Origin: Isoetes taiwanensis
Lineage: Eukaryota > Streptophyta > Lycopodiopsida > Isoetales > Isoetaceae
DNA length: 64,000 bases
Assembly (NCBI GenBank): GCA_021234155.1
Contig: JAJEKV010000063.1
Coordinates: 6,821,710-6,885,709, forward strand
Direction of reading: 5' to 3'
Both the position numbers and the translations under genes were made by a program. The notes under the pieces are model-generated. The model was not told the DNA's origin. It searched no databases and worked only from the letters and a program-made list of their open reading frames with translations. Positions 54,301 to 64,000 of this stretch are shown in pieces; position 1 is the first letter of the stretch; each line of letters begins with the position of its first letter.

Positions 54301-55230
54301 AGAGCACGCCCTCAAGGTAGTATGGCGTAGGGATGGCTTGCGAAAAGTCACTTTTCTATATGACAGAATATATTTCCGCCAGACATCCGATGCACCTCGC
54401 TATGGAGTGATGAAGGGGACGAGAAGATTGTGGGGGTAGTGGCGGCGTAAGGCAATGGTATGCGTAAAGTCATTCACCGCGATATGATCATTAGTTAATC
54501 AATTTCTTCTTTACAATTCGCACCAATGGCAAAATGGATTGCTCGTTATGAGAACGCAAAGGAAGAAATGGAAGAGAAGAGGCATGAATGGAGACGACAT
54601 AATAGACGAGCCCCTGCACTCGATGGATATGAACCCTTGCTTTTACAAGATGGAAAGAGAATGGGTACTACAAAGCTTTGACCGATGCATATCACAAGGG
54701 GAGTATATTACAGCTACGGAATGGGCATACGCACAAGGTGTCATGAAAAGGTAGTTGCAACAAAATTATGTTGATGTCTAAATCGGTATTTTCTTTTGAT
54801 GTTATTGTATCTATTGACATTAATGGTGCTTTTGACAAGATATATCTTACTCCTCGATATGGTGGCATGGGACCCACTATCGTGGTGAGTTCTCTTGACA
54901 TACACAGGAAGACTTGTGATCATGGAGTCATGGCATCATTCACGATGGAGTTTCAATCAAGTGTTGCCGATCGTCGTCGCCGTGAAGCCACCGTGATTGG
55001 GTCGGAGGTTAAAGACTATAATGGAGGTGGATGTTGGTGGCAATTTTAAGACCTTCATATTCGATGTCGATTGGTTTGACCTCCAATTAAGGGGCCAGCC
55101 TACAAGAAAGTATGATAGAACAAGTGGCTTTTTTCGCAACTCTAGCAAGATGTACCGGTAGTGAGACGCTTGTCCTTCCGCACAAACCGCGTGAACAGTA
55201 CACACATACACATATCCACTTCAAAATTTA
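54300..55230 (+). pseudogene. TNP2 C-terminal DUF4216-like region, broken
   Basis: From about 54990 the frame gives KTFIFDVDWFD, corresponding to the VLFKCDWVD motif of DUF4216 in CACTA transposases; FFRNSSKMYR follows. Several stops occur. Upstream remnants at 54539-54760 belong to the same protein but are not recognisable. From 55230 to 56140 no further gene can be supported. Confidence 0.5.
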
Positions 55231-56149
55231 GACCATCAATATCAATCTCATTCGGCTTCTTTGACCAGATTTTTTTTTCTTTACCGATCGACAAGACCCA
55301 ACATGGTGGTTTATCATACAAACTACAGGGGCGCCTAATATTCCAAGGTGTTGTGCTAGAGGAGTCAATAACGTCGCGAAGAGCCCTCCGGCAGATCAAG
55401 GCATTCAAACTCACCGAAAACGAGCATCAAGAGGTTGGACCACCGGCTCTCATGCGAATCTTACACCCGGATCAATTCCACGAAATGAGATGTACTTCAG
55501 GGCATTTTAATACAAATGTTGGCAATGCTAACAATGACGACTCCTAGTTAGCACCTAGAGGAGACGATCATTAAATTCTATATGTCAAATATTATGCACA
55601 TCCTCGGTCGCAATCCTTCCGATAGGCTATGTCTATTGGTCTTCGTGTGCAATAAAACCCATTCAATTCAATTCTTTTTTTCTCCCCCCCCCCCCCTTTT
55701 GGTATACATTATATCGGAGGAATAAAGAACGGTGGAACATGGGCTCAAAGAAGCCACATAGGCTCAAGCATTGCCTCTAGACTAGAACGCAAAGAGTCTT
55801 CAATGGTATCTTAGTTACTTGGATTTTCTCTAACCTTAAACCAAAGGCCACCACCAAGTTAACCCGATCATTGCTTAATTTGATGCTATCCACTAGCTTT
55901 ACGTTTGTGGGATCACCGCTCTACCTTTCAAACAGAGATAATAATAATGGTATTTTGTAGGGTGAACAAGTCCAAATACATAGAGTGAAGCATGAGGAGC
56001 CTATAGACGTTGAACGTGTAGGCGTTGCATTTTCCCTTTAGGGTCGAACATGCTACCTAGGTTCAAACAAGCCTCTTAGGCTCAAGCATTGTCTAGGCTC
56101 AAACATGCCCCAAAGATCAAACATGTACACAAATAAAAAAAAAAATAGT

Positions 56150-56225
56150 TAAACCACGCCGCTATAACCAAATACGTCGCATCACGGCGTATTGACGTCG
56201 ACGCGGCATTACCGCCGACGTTTAA
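56150..56225. repeat. Right subterminal CG-rich region of the CACTA element
   Basis: CCACGCCGC, ACGTCGCATCACGGCG, GACGTCGACGCGGC and GCCGACGT lie within 75 bp of the right terminus, mirroring the left subterminal repeats. Confidence 0.65.
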
Positions 56226-56249
56226 AACACATTTCTTAGTTGGGTGAAC

Positions 56250-59200
56250 AGAGTGGTCTCTTCCTGTCACAGTAATCCTGGTCCCTGTGGCAAGTCGACG
56301 TTTTGAGTCCATTGCGTAGGCCAAATCAGCCCGGGAGAGGGGAGGGCGCCTGGGTCCGTCCCTGTGGCCTTGGGAGAGGAAATTGGGGCAAGGCCTTCCC
56401 GGGATTTAGGGTCCAGGTCAAGGCCAACACCCCACTCCACGTCAAGTCACTTGCCAAGGTCCCGCCCGCTCAACCGGGAAGGCGAGAGGGCCCAAAAACG
56501 AACCAAAGGCTGCCGTGTTCTGAAGGCTGGGTCGCGCTTTTGGGGGCCGAGACTGGTCCTGCACTTGGAACTCCGGCCGAGAAGCCGCAGCCGGTGAATA
56601 CGGAGCAAGGGAACTGACGGAACGGAGTTTGGGCCTGTCCTCCTCCGATGTGGCAAGTAGAAGCCTGGGGCTGCCAGCAAAGGAAAAGAGTTATCTATAA
56701 ATTTAATTATCGCATTGTAATGAAATAAATTCTGATTTTTTGCCACCGAATCCTAATCCATTTCCAGCACACAGCCCAATTTTCTAAATTTTGGGGAGAA
56801 GGTCTAGGTCAAAGGGTTAGCATTAGAACGGGGGGCAGCCCGTGCGGGGGCAACCGAGCTGGCACCCTTCCCCACGCCAAACGAGGCCAGGGACCTTGCA
56901 GCGATCCCCAAGAGGGGAGAGTCCCAATTCCCCAAGAGGCGGATCCAAAAAGTTCCGGAGGCCCTTCCTGGCGGCGCTCCCGGGTTGCACGCTAACCACC
57001 CTCCGGGCCCGCCCCCCTCCACCGTTGGATCCTCCCGTTCGAGGGCCCTCTTGGGAAGGCCCAAAAGATTCCAGATGTCGGTCCGGGAGAACTTGTCAAA
57101 CCGGGCGTCGCCCCGGCGAGGTCGGCCTTGTAGAAACCGCAGATGTCTTGTCGTTTGCACGCAGGGAGGCTCCTTTAATGGCAAATCGACCACTAAATCG
57201 TCCGGAATGGCGAAATTACCCTAGGGAGCAAAATTTACAAGGTCGGTTTTGCAAAAGAAAGAAACACTCACGCCCTCCACGACAGGTATCAGCATCCACA
57301 TCTGAGCCAGTGACTCGGTGTGATGGAAGTGAGCTTGCTGGCTTCTTGGAGGTCGGGGTGGTCTTAACCCACTTGAACAGTCCCGAGGGCAATGTCGGCG
57401 TTCTAAGTCCATTGGCGAGCAAATGCTTGATGGGAGGGGAGGTGCCCGTCGGTCCCGGGGCCTTGGGGAGGAGAAGTGGGAGACAGCGACTTTGGGGGAT
57501 TTTTAGGGTCCGCTGCGCGTCCAACACCCCCCCGCGTCAAGTCCGCGGCGCAAGGTCAGAGCCGAATCGACAGGAGAGGGGCCTCAAAAGCGGCTCCCAT
57601 GTGGGTTGCGGCGGGTTCAGAAGGGTTTTGCGTTTTGGGGGGAGGGCAGTGCATTTGCGCAGGACCTAGCCGACAATCTTTGCAGCGAGAATATGAACAA
57701 AGGCCCGGCCGGGCGGAGTTTGGGCCTGTCTCTCCTCCGATGTGGCAAGTAGAAATTAGGGGGGCACTTTGCGATGTGAACATTCATAAATTACTTAATT
57801 AATGCATTGTGCGAAAATAAATTCTGATTTTTTTGCGGCTGGAATCCTAATCCATTTCGGCCTACAGCCCAATTTTTGAAATTTTAGGAGAAGGTCTAGG
57901 TCAAGGGTTAGCATTAGAGCGGTCAAAGGCAGCCCGTTGCGGGAGGCATTGTAGTGGCACCCTTCCCAAGTCAAAGCGAGGCCGAGGACCTTGCGGGGAT
58001 CCCCTCACAAGAGGGGGAGAGTCCAGGACCCCAGAGGCGGGATCAAAAAGTTCCCCAGGCAGCCCTTCTGGCGGCGCTCCCGGGGGCTGCATGTAATGAC
58101 CCTCACGGGGCCGGTTCCCCTATCCAGGCGTTGGATCCTCCGTTCAGGGGAGCCCCTCTTGGGGAAGGCCCAAAAGATTCGGTCGGTCAGGAGAACTTGT
58201 CAAGCAGCGTCTGAGGAGGTGACCTTGTAAAGAAACCGCATGTCTTGTCGTTCGAACGCAGGGGAGGCTCCGGAATGGCAAATGACCACCACCAAATGTC
58301 AGGAATGGCGAAAATTACCCTAGGGAGCAAGTTACAAGGTCGGTTTTGCAAAAGAAAAAACACTCCGCCCTCCACGGCGGTATCCCGCATCCACATCCTA
58401 GGCCAATTGACTCTGGTGTGATGGAAGTGAGCTACTTTGGCTTCTTGGAGGTGGTGGTCTTCTTAAGCCGCGGAACTTGGTCCCCGGGGCAATGTCGGCG
58501 TTAAAGTCCATTGGCGAGTCAAATCGCGATTCCAGGAGGAGGGGAGGTGGCCCGTCGTTCCCCGGGGCCTTGGGGAGAGAGGAAGTGGGGCAGCGGCTTA
58601 GGGGGGATTTTTAGGGTCCGGTGCTCTGGCGTCAACACCCCCACTCCCGCGTCAAGTCCGGGCAAAGGTCCGCTGAATCGACAAGGAGAGGGCCTCCAAA
58701 AGCGTAAACCATGTGGGTTGCGGGTTCTAGAAGGGTTTTGCGTTTTGGGGCGAGACTACTTGCACACAGGGACTGGCCGAGAAGAGCTGGCCAGAAATGG
58801 AGCAAGGAGGCCCGGCCGGGGAGTTTGGGCCTGTCCTCCTCCCCGATGTGGCAAGTAGAAGTCGGCTTTTGCGATGGCAAGACATTCATAAATTCGCAAT
58901 TAATGCATTGTGCGAAAATAAATTCTGATTTTTTGCCAGCTGGAATCCTAATCCATTTCCGGCCTACAGCCCAATTTTTCGAAATTTTTAGGAGAAGGTC
59001 TAGGTCAAAGGGTTAGCATTAGAGCGGTCGGGGCAGCCCGTTGCGGGGAACAGCAGAGGCGGCACCCTTCCCCAAGTCAAGCGGGCCAGGACCTTGCGGG
59101 GATCCCTCACAAGGGGAGAGTCCAGGACCCCAAGAGGGGGATCCAAAAGTTCGAGGCAGCCCTTCTGGCGGCTCCCAGGGGGCTGCGCTAATGACCACCC

Positions 59201-62200
59201 TCCGGGCCGGTTCCCCTATCCGCCCAGTTGGATCCTCGGATTCGGGGCCCCTCTTCCGGGAAGGCCCAAAAGATTCCCGAGATCGGTCGGGAGAACTTGT
59301 CAAACCCGCGAGGCGTCAGAGTCGGCCTTGTAGAAACCCGCTTGTCTTGTCGTTCGAGACGCAGGGAGGCTCAGGAATGGCAAATCGACCACTACCAAAT
59401 CGTCGGAATGGCGAAATTACCCTAGGGAGCAAGTTACAAGGTCGGTTTTGCAAAAGAAAAACACTCCGCCCTCCCGCGGCGGTATCCATCCACATCCTAG
59501 GCCAATTGACTACGAGTGTGATGGAAGTGAGCTACTTTGGCTTCTTGGAGGTCGGGTGGTCTTCGGCCCGGAACGGTCCCGAGGGCAATGTCGGCGTTGA
59601 GTCCATTGGCAGAGCCAAATCAGCGATTCCGGAGGGAGGTAATCCAGTCCCGGGGCCTTGGGGAGAGGAAGTCCGGGGCAAGCAGCGGCTTCGAGGGGGA
59701 TTTTTAGGGTCCGTGCTCTGGCGTCAACACCCCACTCCCGTCAGAATCCGCGGCGCAAGGTCCGCCGAATCAGACAAGGAGAGGGCCTCAAAGCGTAAAC
59801 CACAATGGGTTGCGGGTTCTAGAAGGGTTTGCGTTTTGGGGGGAGAGACTTGGTCTGTTACGCAGGACTGGCCCAGAAAAAGCCCGGCCAGAGAATCTGA
59901 ACAAGGGAGGCCCGGCGGGCGGAGTTTGGGCCTGTCCTCCTCCCGATGTGGCAAAGTAGAAGTCGGGCGCTTTTGCGTGATGGCAAGACATTCATAAATT
60001 CGCAATTAATGCATTGTGCGAAAATAAATTCTGATTTTTTTGCCGGTGGAATCCTAATCCATTTCCGGCACACAGCCCAATTTTGAAATTTTGGGAGAAG
60101 GTCTAGGTCAAAGGGTTAGCATTAGAAGCGGTCGGGGCAGCCCGGTTGCGGGGACAGCGGCTGGCACCCTTCCCAAAGTCAAAGCGAGGCCATGGACCTT
60201 GCGGGGATCCCTCACAAGAGGGGAGAGTCCACCCCAAGCGGGATCAAAAAAAGTTCCCAGAGGCAGCCCTTCTGGCGGCGGCGCTCCCGGCTGCGCTAAT
60301 GACCACCCTCGGGCCCGTTCCCCCTATCCGGCCGTTGGATCCTCCGTTCGGGGCCCCTCTTGGGGAAGGCCCAAAAGATTCCGGATCGGTCGGGAGAACT
60401 TGTCAAACCCGGGGCGTCACGAGGTGACCTTGTAGAAACCATGATGTCTTGTCGTTGAGACGCAGGGGAGGCTCCGGAATAGCAAATCGACCCTGCCAAA
60501 TGCGTCCCAGGAATGGCGAAATTACCCTAGGGAGCAAGTTACAAGGTCGGTTTTGCAAAGAAAAAAACACTCCGCCCTCCCGGGCCGGTATCCAGCATCC
60601 CACATCCTAGGCCAATTGACTGAGGTGTGATGGAAGTGAGCTACTTTGGCTTCTTGGAGGTCGGGTGGTCTTCTGGCCACGGAACTTGGTCCCCAGGGCA
60701 ATGTCGACGTTCTGAGTCCATTGGCAGAGCCAAATCGCGATTCCGGAGAGGGGAGGTTGCCCGTCCGTCCCCAGGGCCTTGGGGAGAGGAAATTTGGGGC
60801 AAGCAGCTTCCGGGGGGATTTTAGGGTCCGTGCTCTGGCGTCAACACCCCACTCCCGTCAAGTCCGCGGCGCAAGGTCCGCCCGAATCGACAAGGAGAGG
60901 GCCTCCAAAGCGTAAACCACGTGGGTTGCGGGTTCTAGAAGGGTTTGCGTTTTGGGGGCGAGACTTGGTTGTTGCACTTGGGACCTGGCGAAAAACCGGC
61001 CAGAAATCTGAACAAGGGAGGCCCGGCGGGCGGAGTTTGGGCCTGTCCCTCCTCCTCCCGATGTGGCAAGTAGAAGTCGGGCTTTTTTTAGATGGCAAGA
61101 CATTCATAAATTCGCAATTAATGCATTGTCTGAAAATAAATTCTGATTTTTTGCCAATTTGGAATCTAATCCATCTCCGGCCTACCTGACCCAATTTTGA
61201 AATTTTTAGGAGAAGGTCTAGGTCAAAGGGTTAGCATTAGAGCGGTCGGTGGGCAGCCCGTTGCGGGAGGGGCAACCCGGCTGGCACCCTTCCCAAGTCA
61301 AGCGAGGCCAGGGACCTTGCGGGGATCCCTCACAAGAGGGAGAGTCCAGGACCCCAGGAGGCGGGGATCCAAAAAAGTTCAGAGGCACCCCTCTGGCGGC
61401 TCCCGGGGGCTGCAGCTAATGACCACCCTCGGGGCCGGTTCCCCCTATCCGGCCAGTTGGATCCTCCGTTCGGGGGCCCCTCTTGGGAAGGCCCAAAAGA
61501 TTCAGTCGGTCAGGAGAACTTGTCAAACCGGCGTCGTCTGAGGTGGACCTTGTAGAAACCGCTTGATGTCTTGTCGTTAGAGACGCAGGGAGGCTCAGGA
61601 ATGGCAAATCGACCACCAAATCGTCAGGAATGGCGAAATTACCCTAGGGAGCAAGTTACAAGGTGGGTTTTGCAAAAGAAAAAACACTCCGCCCTCCCAC
61701 GGCCGGTATCCAGCATCCACATCCTAGGCCAATTGACTACGAGTGTGATGGAAGTGAGCTACTTTGGCTTCTTGGAGGTGGGGTGGTCTTCAGCACGGAA
61801 CTTGGTCCCCGAGGGCAATGTCGGCGTTCTACGAGTCCATTGGCGAGTCAAATCGCTTGATTCCGGAGAGAGGGAGGTGGCCCGTCAGTCCCGGGGGCCT
61901 TGGGGAGAGAAGTGGGGCAAGCGGCTTCAGGGGGGTTTTAGGGTCCGTGCTCTGGCGTCAACACCCCCACTCCCACGTCAAGTCCGCGGCGCAAGGTCCC
62001 GCCGAATCGACAAGGAGGGGCCTCAAAAAGCGTAAACCACATGGGTTGCCGAGGTTCTAGAAGGGTTTGCGTTTTGGGGGCGAGACTTGAATGTTACACT
62101 GGGACTGGCCAGAAGCTGCGGCCAGAGAATACGAACAAGGGGAGGCGGCGGGCCCGGAGTTTGGGCCTGTCCTCCTCCCGATGTGGCAAGTAGTAGAAGT

Positions 62201-64000
62201 CGGAGGCGCTTTTGCGATGGCAAGACATTCATAAATTCATAATTAATGCATTATGCGAAAATAAATTCTGATTTTTTGCCGGTGGGATCTAATCCATTTC
62301 GGCCACACACCCAATTTTTGAAATTTTTAGGAGAAGGTCTAGGTCAAAGGGTTAGCATTAGAGCGGTCGGGGCAGCCCGTTGCGGGGCAGAGGCTGGCAC
62401 CCTTCCCCAAGTCAAGCGAGGCCAGGACCTTGCGGGGATCCCTCACAAGGGGAGAGTCCGGGACCCCAAGGGCGGGATCCAAAAAGTTCCCAGCACCCTT
62501 CTGGCGGCGCTCCCGGGGGCTGCATGCTAATGACCACCCTCCCGGGCAGGTTCCCCTATCCGGCCGTTGGATCCTCCGTTCGGGGGGCCCCTCTTGGGGG
62601 AAGGCCCAAAGATTCCAGATCGGTCAGGAGAACTTGTCAAACCAGCGGGGCGTCTTTGAGGTCGACCTTGTAAGAAACCGGATGTCTTGTCGTTCGAGAC
62701 GCAGGGAGGCTCGGAATGGCAAATCGACCCTGCCAAATCGTCGGGAATGGCGAAATTACCCTAGGGAGCAAGTTACAAGGTGGGTTTTGCAAAGAAAACA
62801 CTCCCGCCCTCCCACGACGGTATCCGCATCCACATCCTAGGCCAATTGACTACGAGTGTGATGGAAGTGAGCTACTTTGGCTTCTTGGAGGTCGGGTGGT
62901 CTTCGGCCCGCGGAACTTGGTCCCCGGGGGCAATGTCGGCGTTGTGAGTCCATTGGCAGAGTCAAATGGCGATTCCGAGAGGGAGGTCGCCCGTCCGTCC
63001 CGGGGCCTTGGGGAGAGAAAGTGGGGCAAGCGACTTCCAGGGGGATTTTTAGGGTCAGGTGCTCTGGCGTCAACACCCCCACTCCCACGTCAAAATCACG
63101 GCGCAAAGGTCCCGCCCGATCGACAAGGAGAGGGCCTCCAAAGCGTAAACCACGTGGGTTGCGAGGTTCTAGAAGGGTTTGCGTTTTGGGGGCGAGACTT
63201 GATCTGTTACGCAGGACCTGGCCAGAAGCTGCGACCGAGAATCTGAGGAAGGGAAGCGGCGGGCGGAGTTTGGGCCTGTCCTCCTCCCGATGTGGCAAGT
63301 AGAAGTCGAAGCTTTTGCGATGGCAAGACATTCATAAATTCGCAATTAATGCATTGTGCAAAATAAATTCTGATTTTTTGCGGTTTGGAATCCTAATCCA
63401 TTTCCGGCCTGCACCCAATTTTGAAATTTTTAGGAGAAGGTCTAGGTCAAAGGGTTAGCATTAGAGCGGTCGGGGCAGCCCGTTCGGGAGCAGCAGGCAC
63501 CCCCTCCCCAAGTCAAGCGAGGCCCGGGGACCTTGCGGGGATCCCTCACAAGAGGGGAGAGTCCCTGGACCCCAAGGCCGGGATCAAAAAAAGTTCGAGA
63601 GGCAGCCCCTTCTGGCGGCGCTCCCGGGGGCTGCGCTAATGACCACCCTCCGGGCGGTTCCCCTATCCGGCCCGTTGGATCCTCCGTTCGGGGGCCCCTC
63701 TTCGGGAAGGCCCAAAGATTCAGTCGGTCGGGAGAACTTGTCAAACCCGCGAGGGCGTCTGAGGTCGGCCTTGTAGAAACCCGCATTGTCTTGTCGTTCG
63801 AACGCAGGGGAGGCTCGAATGGCAAATCGACCCTGCCAAATCGTCCGGAATGGCGAAATTACCCTAGGGAGCAAGTTACAAGGTCGGTTTTGCAAAGAAA
63901 GAAACACTCCGCCCTCCCGACGGTATCCCACATCCACATCCTAGGCCAATTGACTACGAGTGTGATGGAAGTGAGCTACTTTGGCGCTTCTTGGAGGTCC
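56250..64000 (+). repeat. Satellite array, ~1.1-kb monomer, extends beyond the window
   Basis: The landmark GAGAAGGTCTAGGTCAAA occurs at 56796, 57888, 58992, 60095, 61210, 62331 and 63434, so monomers are 1092, 1104, 1103, 1115, 1121 and 1103 bp in head-to-tail order. The first monomer is partial and starts mid-unit next to the CACTA end. The last is cut by the window edge. Each has a GC-rich body and one AT-rich block (AATGCATTGTGCGAAAATAAA). Frames over it are interrupted differently in each copy, so it is non-coding as far as I can see. It does not resemble rDNA. Confidence 0.95.

Larger units (their letters stand above)
45401..56246 (+). mobile_element. Degenerate CACTA (En/Spm-like) element with captured genes
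   Basis: The left end CACTCACAACAAGAGAATG at 45401 and the right end, read inward as CACCCAACTAAGAAATG from 56246, are imperfect terminal inverted repeats (about 15 of 19). Both ends lead into GCGACGTC-rich subterminal DNA, as is typical for CACTA elements. The 3-bp flanks are AAG and AAC, so a target duplication is imperfect. It contains TNP2 transposase remnants on the plus strand. The right end abuts the satellite array, the left end the transposase-like gene. Confidence 0.65.

Noticed and set aside
56249-56324. The minus frame of the transposase-like gene at 45400 stays open across the CACTA element into 56249-56324
   Set aside because: The right flank aligns with the satellite monomers (GTGGTCT, TGGTCCC, GTCGACGTT in order), so the open frame is probably chance in GC-rich repeat DNA.
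56842-63900. Many frames of 100-318 codons in the satellite
   Set aside because: They do not recur in phase from monomer to monomer and show no domain. GC-rich composition explains their length.

Overview
The window is nuclear DNA of a land plant with a large, repeat-rich genome. Plant markers are five perfect TTTAGGG telomere-type units (50475-50509), a plant-type B3 DNA-binding domain exon, plant Ty1/Copia and chromoviral Ty3/Gypsy retrotransposons, Helitrons and a CACTA element. I cannot name the species; a fern, lycophyte, bryophyte or other large-genome plant all fit. I see no certainly intact host gene. Almost everything is a mobile element, a captured gene fragment or tandem repeat.

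Layout. 1-1980: unassigned, with two diverged copies of a GC-rich repeat and one exon-like open stretch. 1988-7207 (minus): broken multi-exon gene with a coiled coil and a C-terminal FCP1/NIF-type (HAD) domain. 7394-10871 (plus): Helitron with a Rep-helicase ORF and a clear 3' terminus. 11539-16066: Copia element (minus) with 230-bp LTRs and TTATT target duplications. 16182-18110: 3' part of a LINE (minus). 19722-21090 and 21445-23176: two non-autonomous Helitrons of one family in opposite orientation, each filled with a polypurine tract. 23177-25621: AT-rich DNA with a 24-bp perfect palindrome, another Helitron end and a 109-bp duplication. 25622-29358 (continuing 42457-about 42780): 5' half of an LTR retrotransposon (element 2), split by a complete 13.1-kb chromovirus of the same family (element 1, 29359-42451, minus, CATGT duplications). 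43290-45400 (minus): transposase-like gene of unassigned family. 45401-56246: about 10.8-kb degenerate CACTA element with TNP2 remnants, a SET-domain ORF, SNF2 and B3 fragments, a heat-shock-element cluster and GACGTC-rich ends. About 56250-64000: array of a roughly 1.1-kb satellite running off the right edge.

Most notable: both members of the chromovirus family carry a histone H3-like gene between the primer-binding site and gag, in the same orientation as the element. Each H3-like ORF starts with an ARTKQTA-type (or ACTKQTA) tail, ends with the H3 C-terminal helix region, and has its own TATA box about 90 bp before the ATG. The younger element also encodes an integrase chromodomain, so it pairs a histone-tail mimic with a histone-mark reader. 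With the SET-domain ORF in the neighbouring CACTA element, the window shows mobile elements carrying chromatin genes. I know of no described family with this arrangement, but I could not search.

Caution: the two LTRs of element 1, and the satellite monomers, agree well in AT-rich stretches but differ by many one- or two-base indels around CG-rich motifs. This looks like base-calling error at methylated cytosines. Many frameshifts in GC-rich ORFs, including the H3-like gene, may therefore be artefacts.
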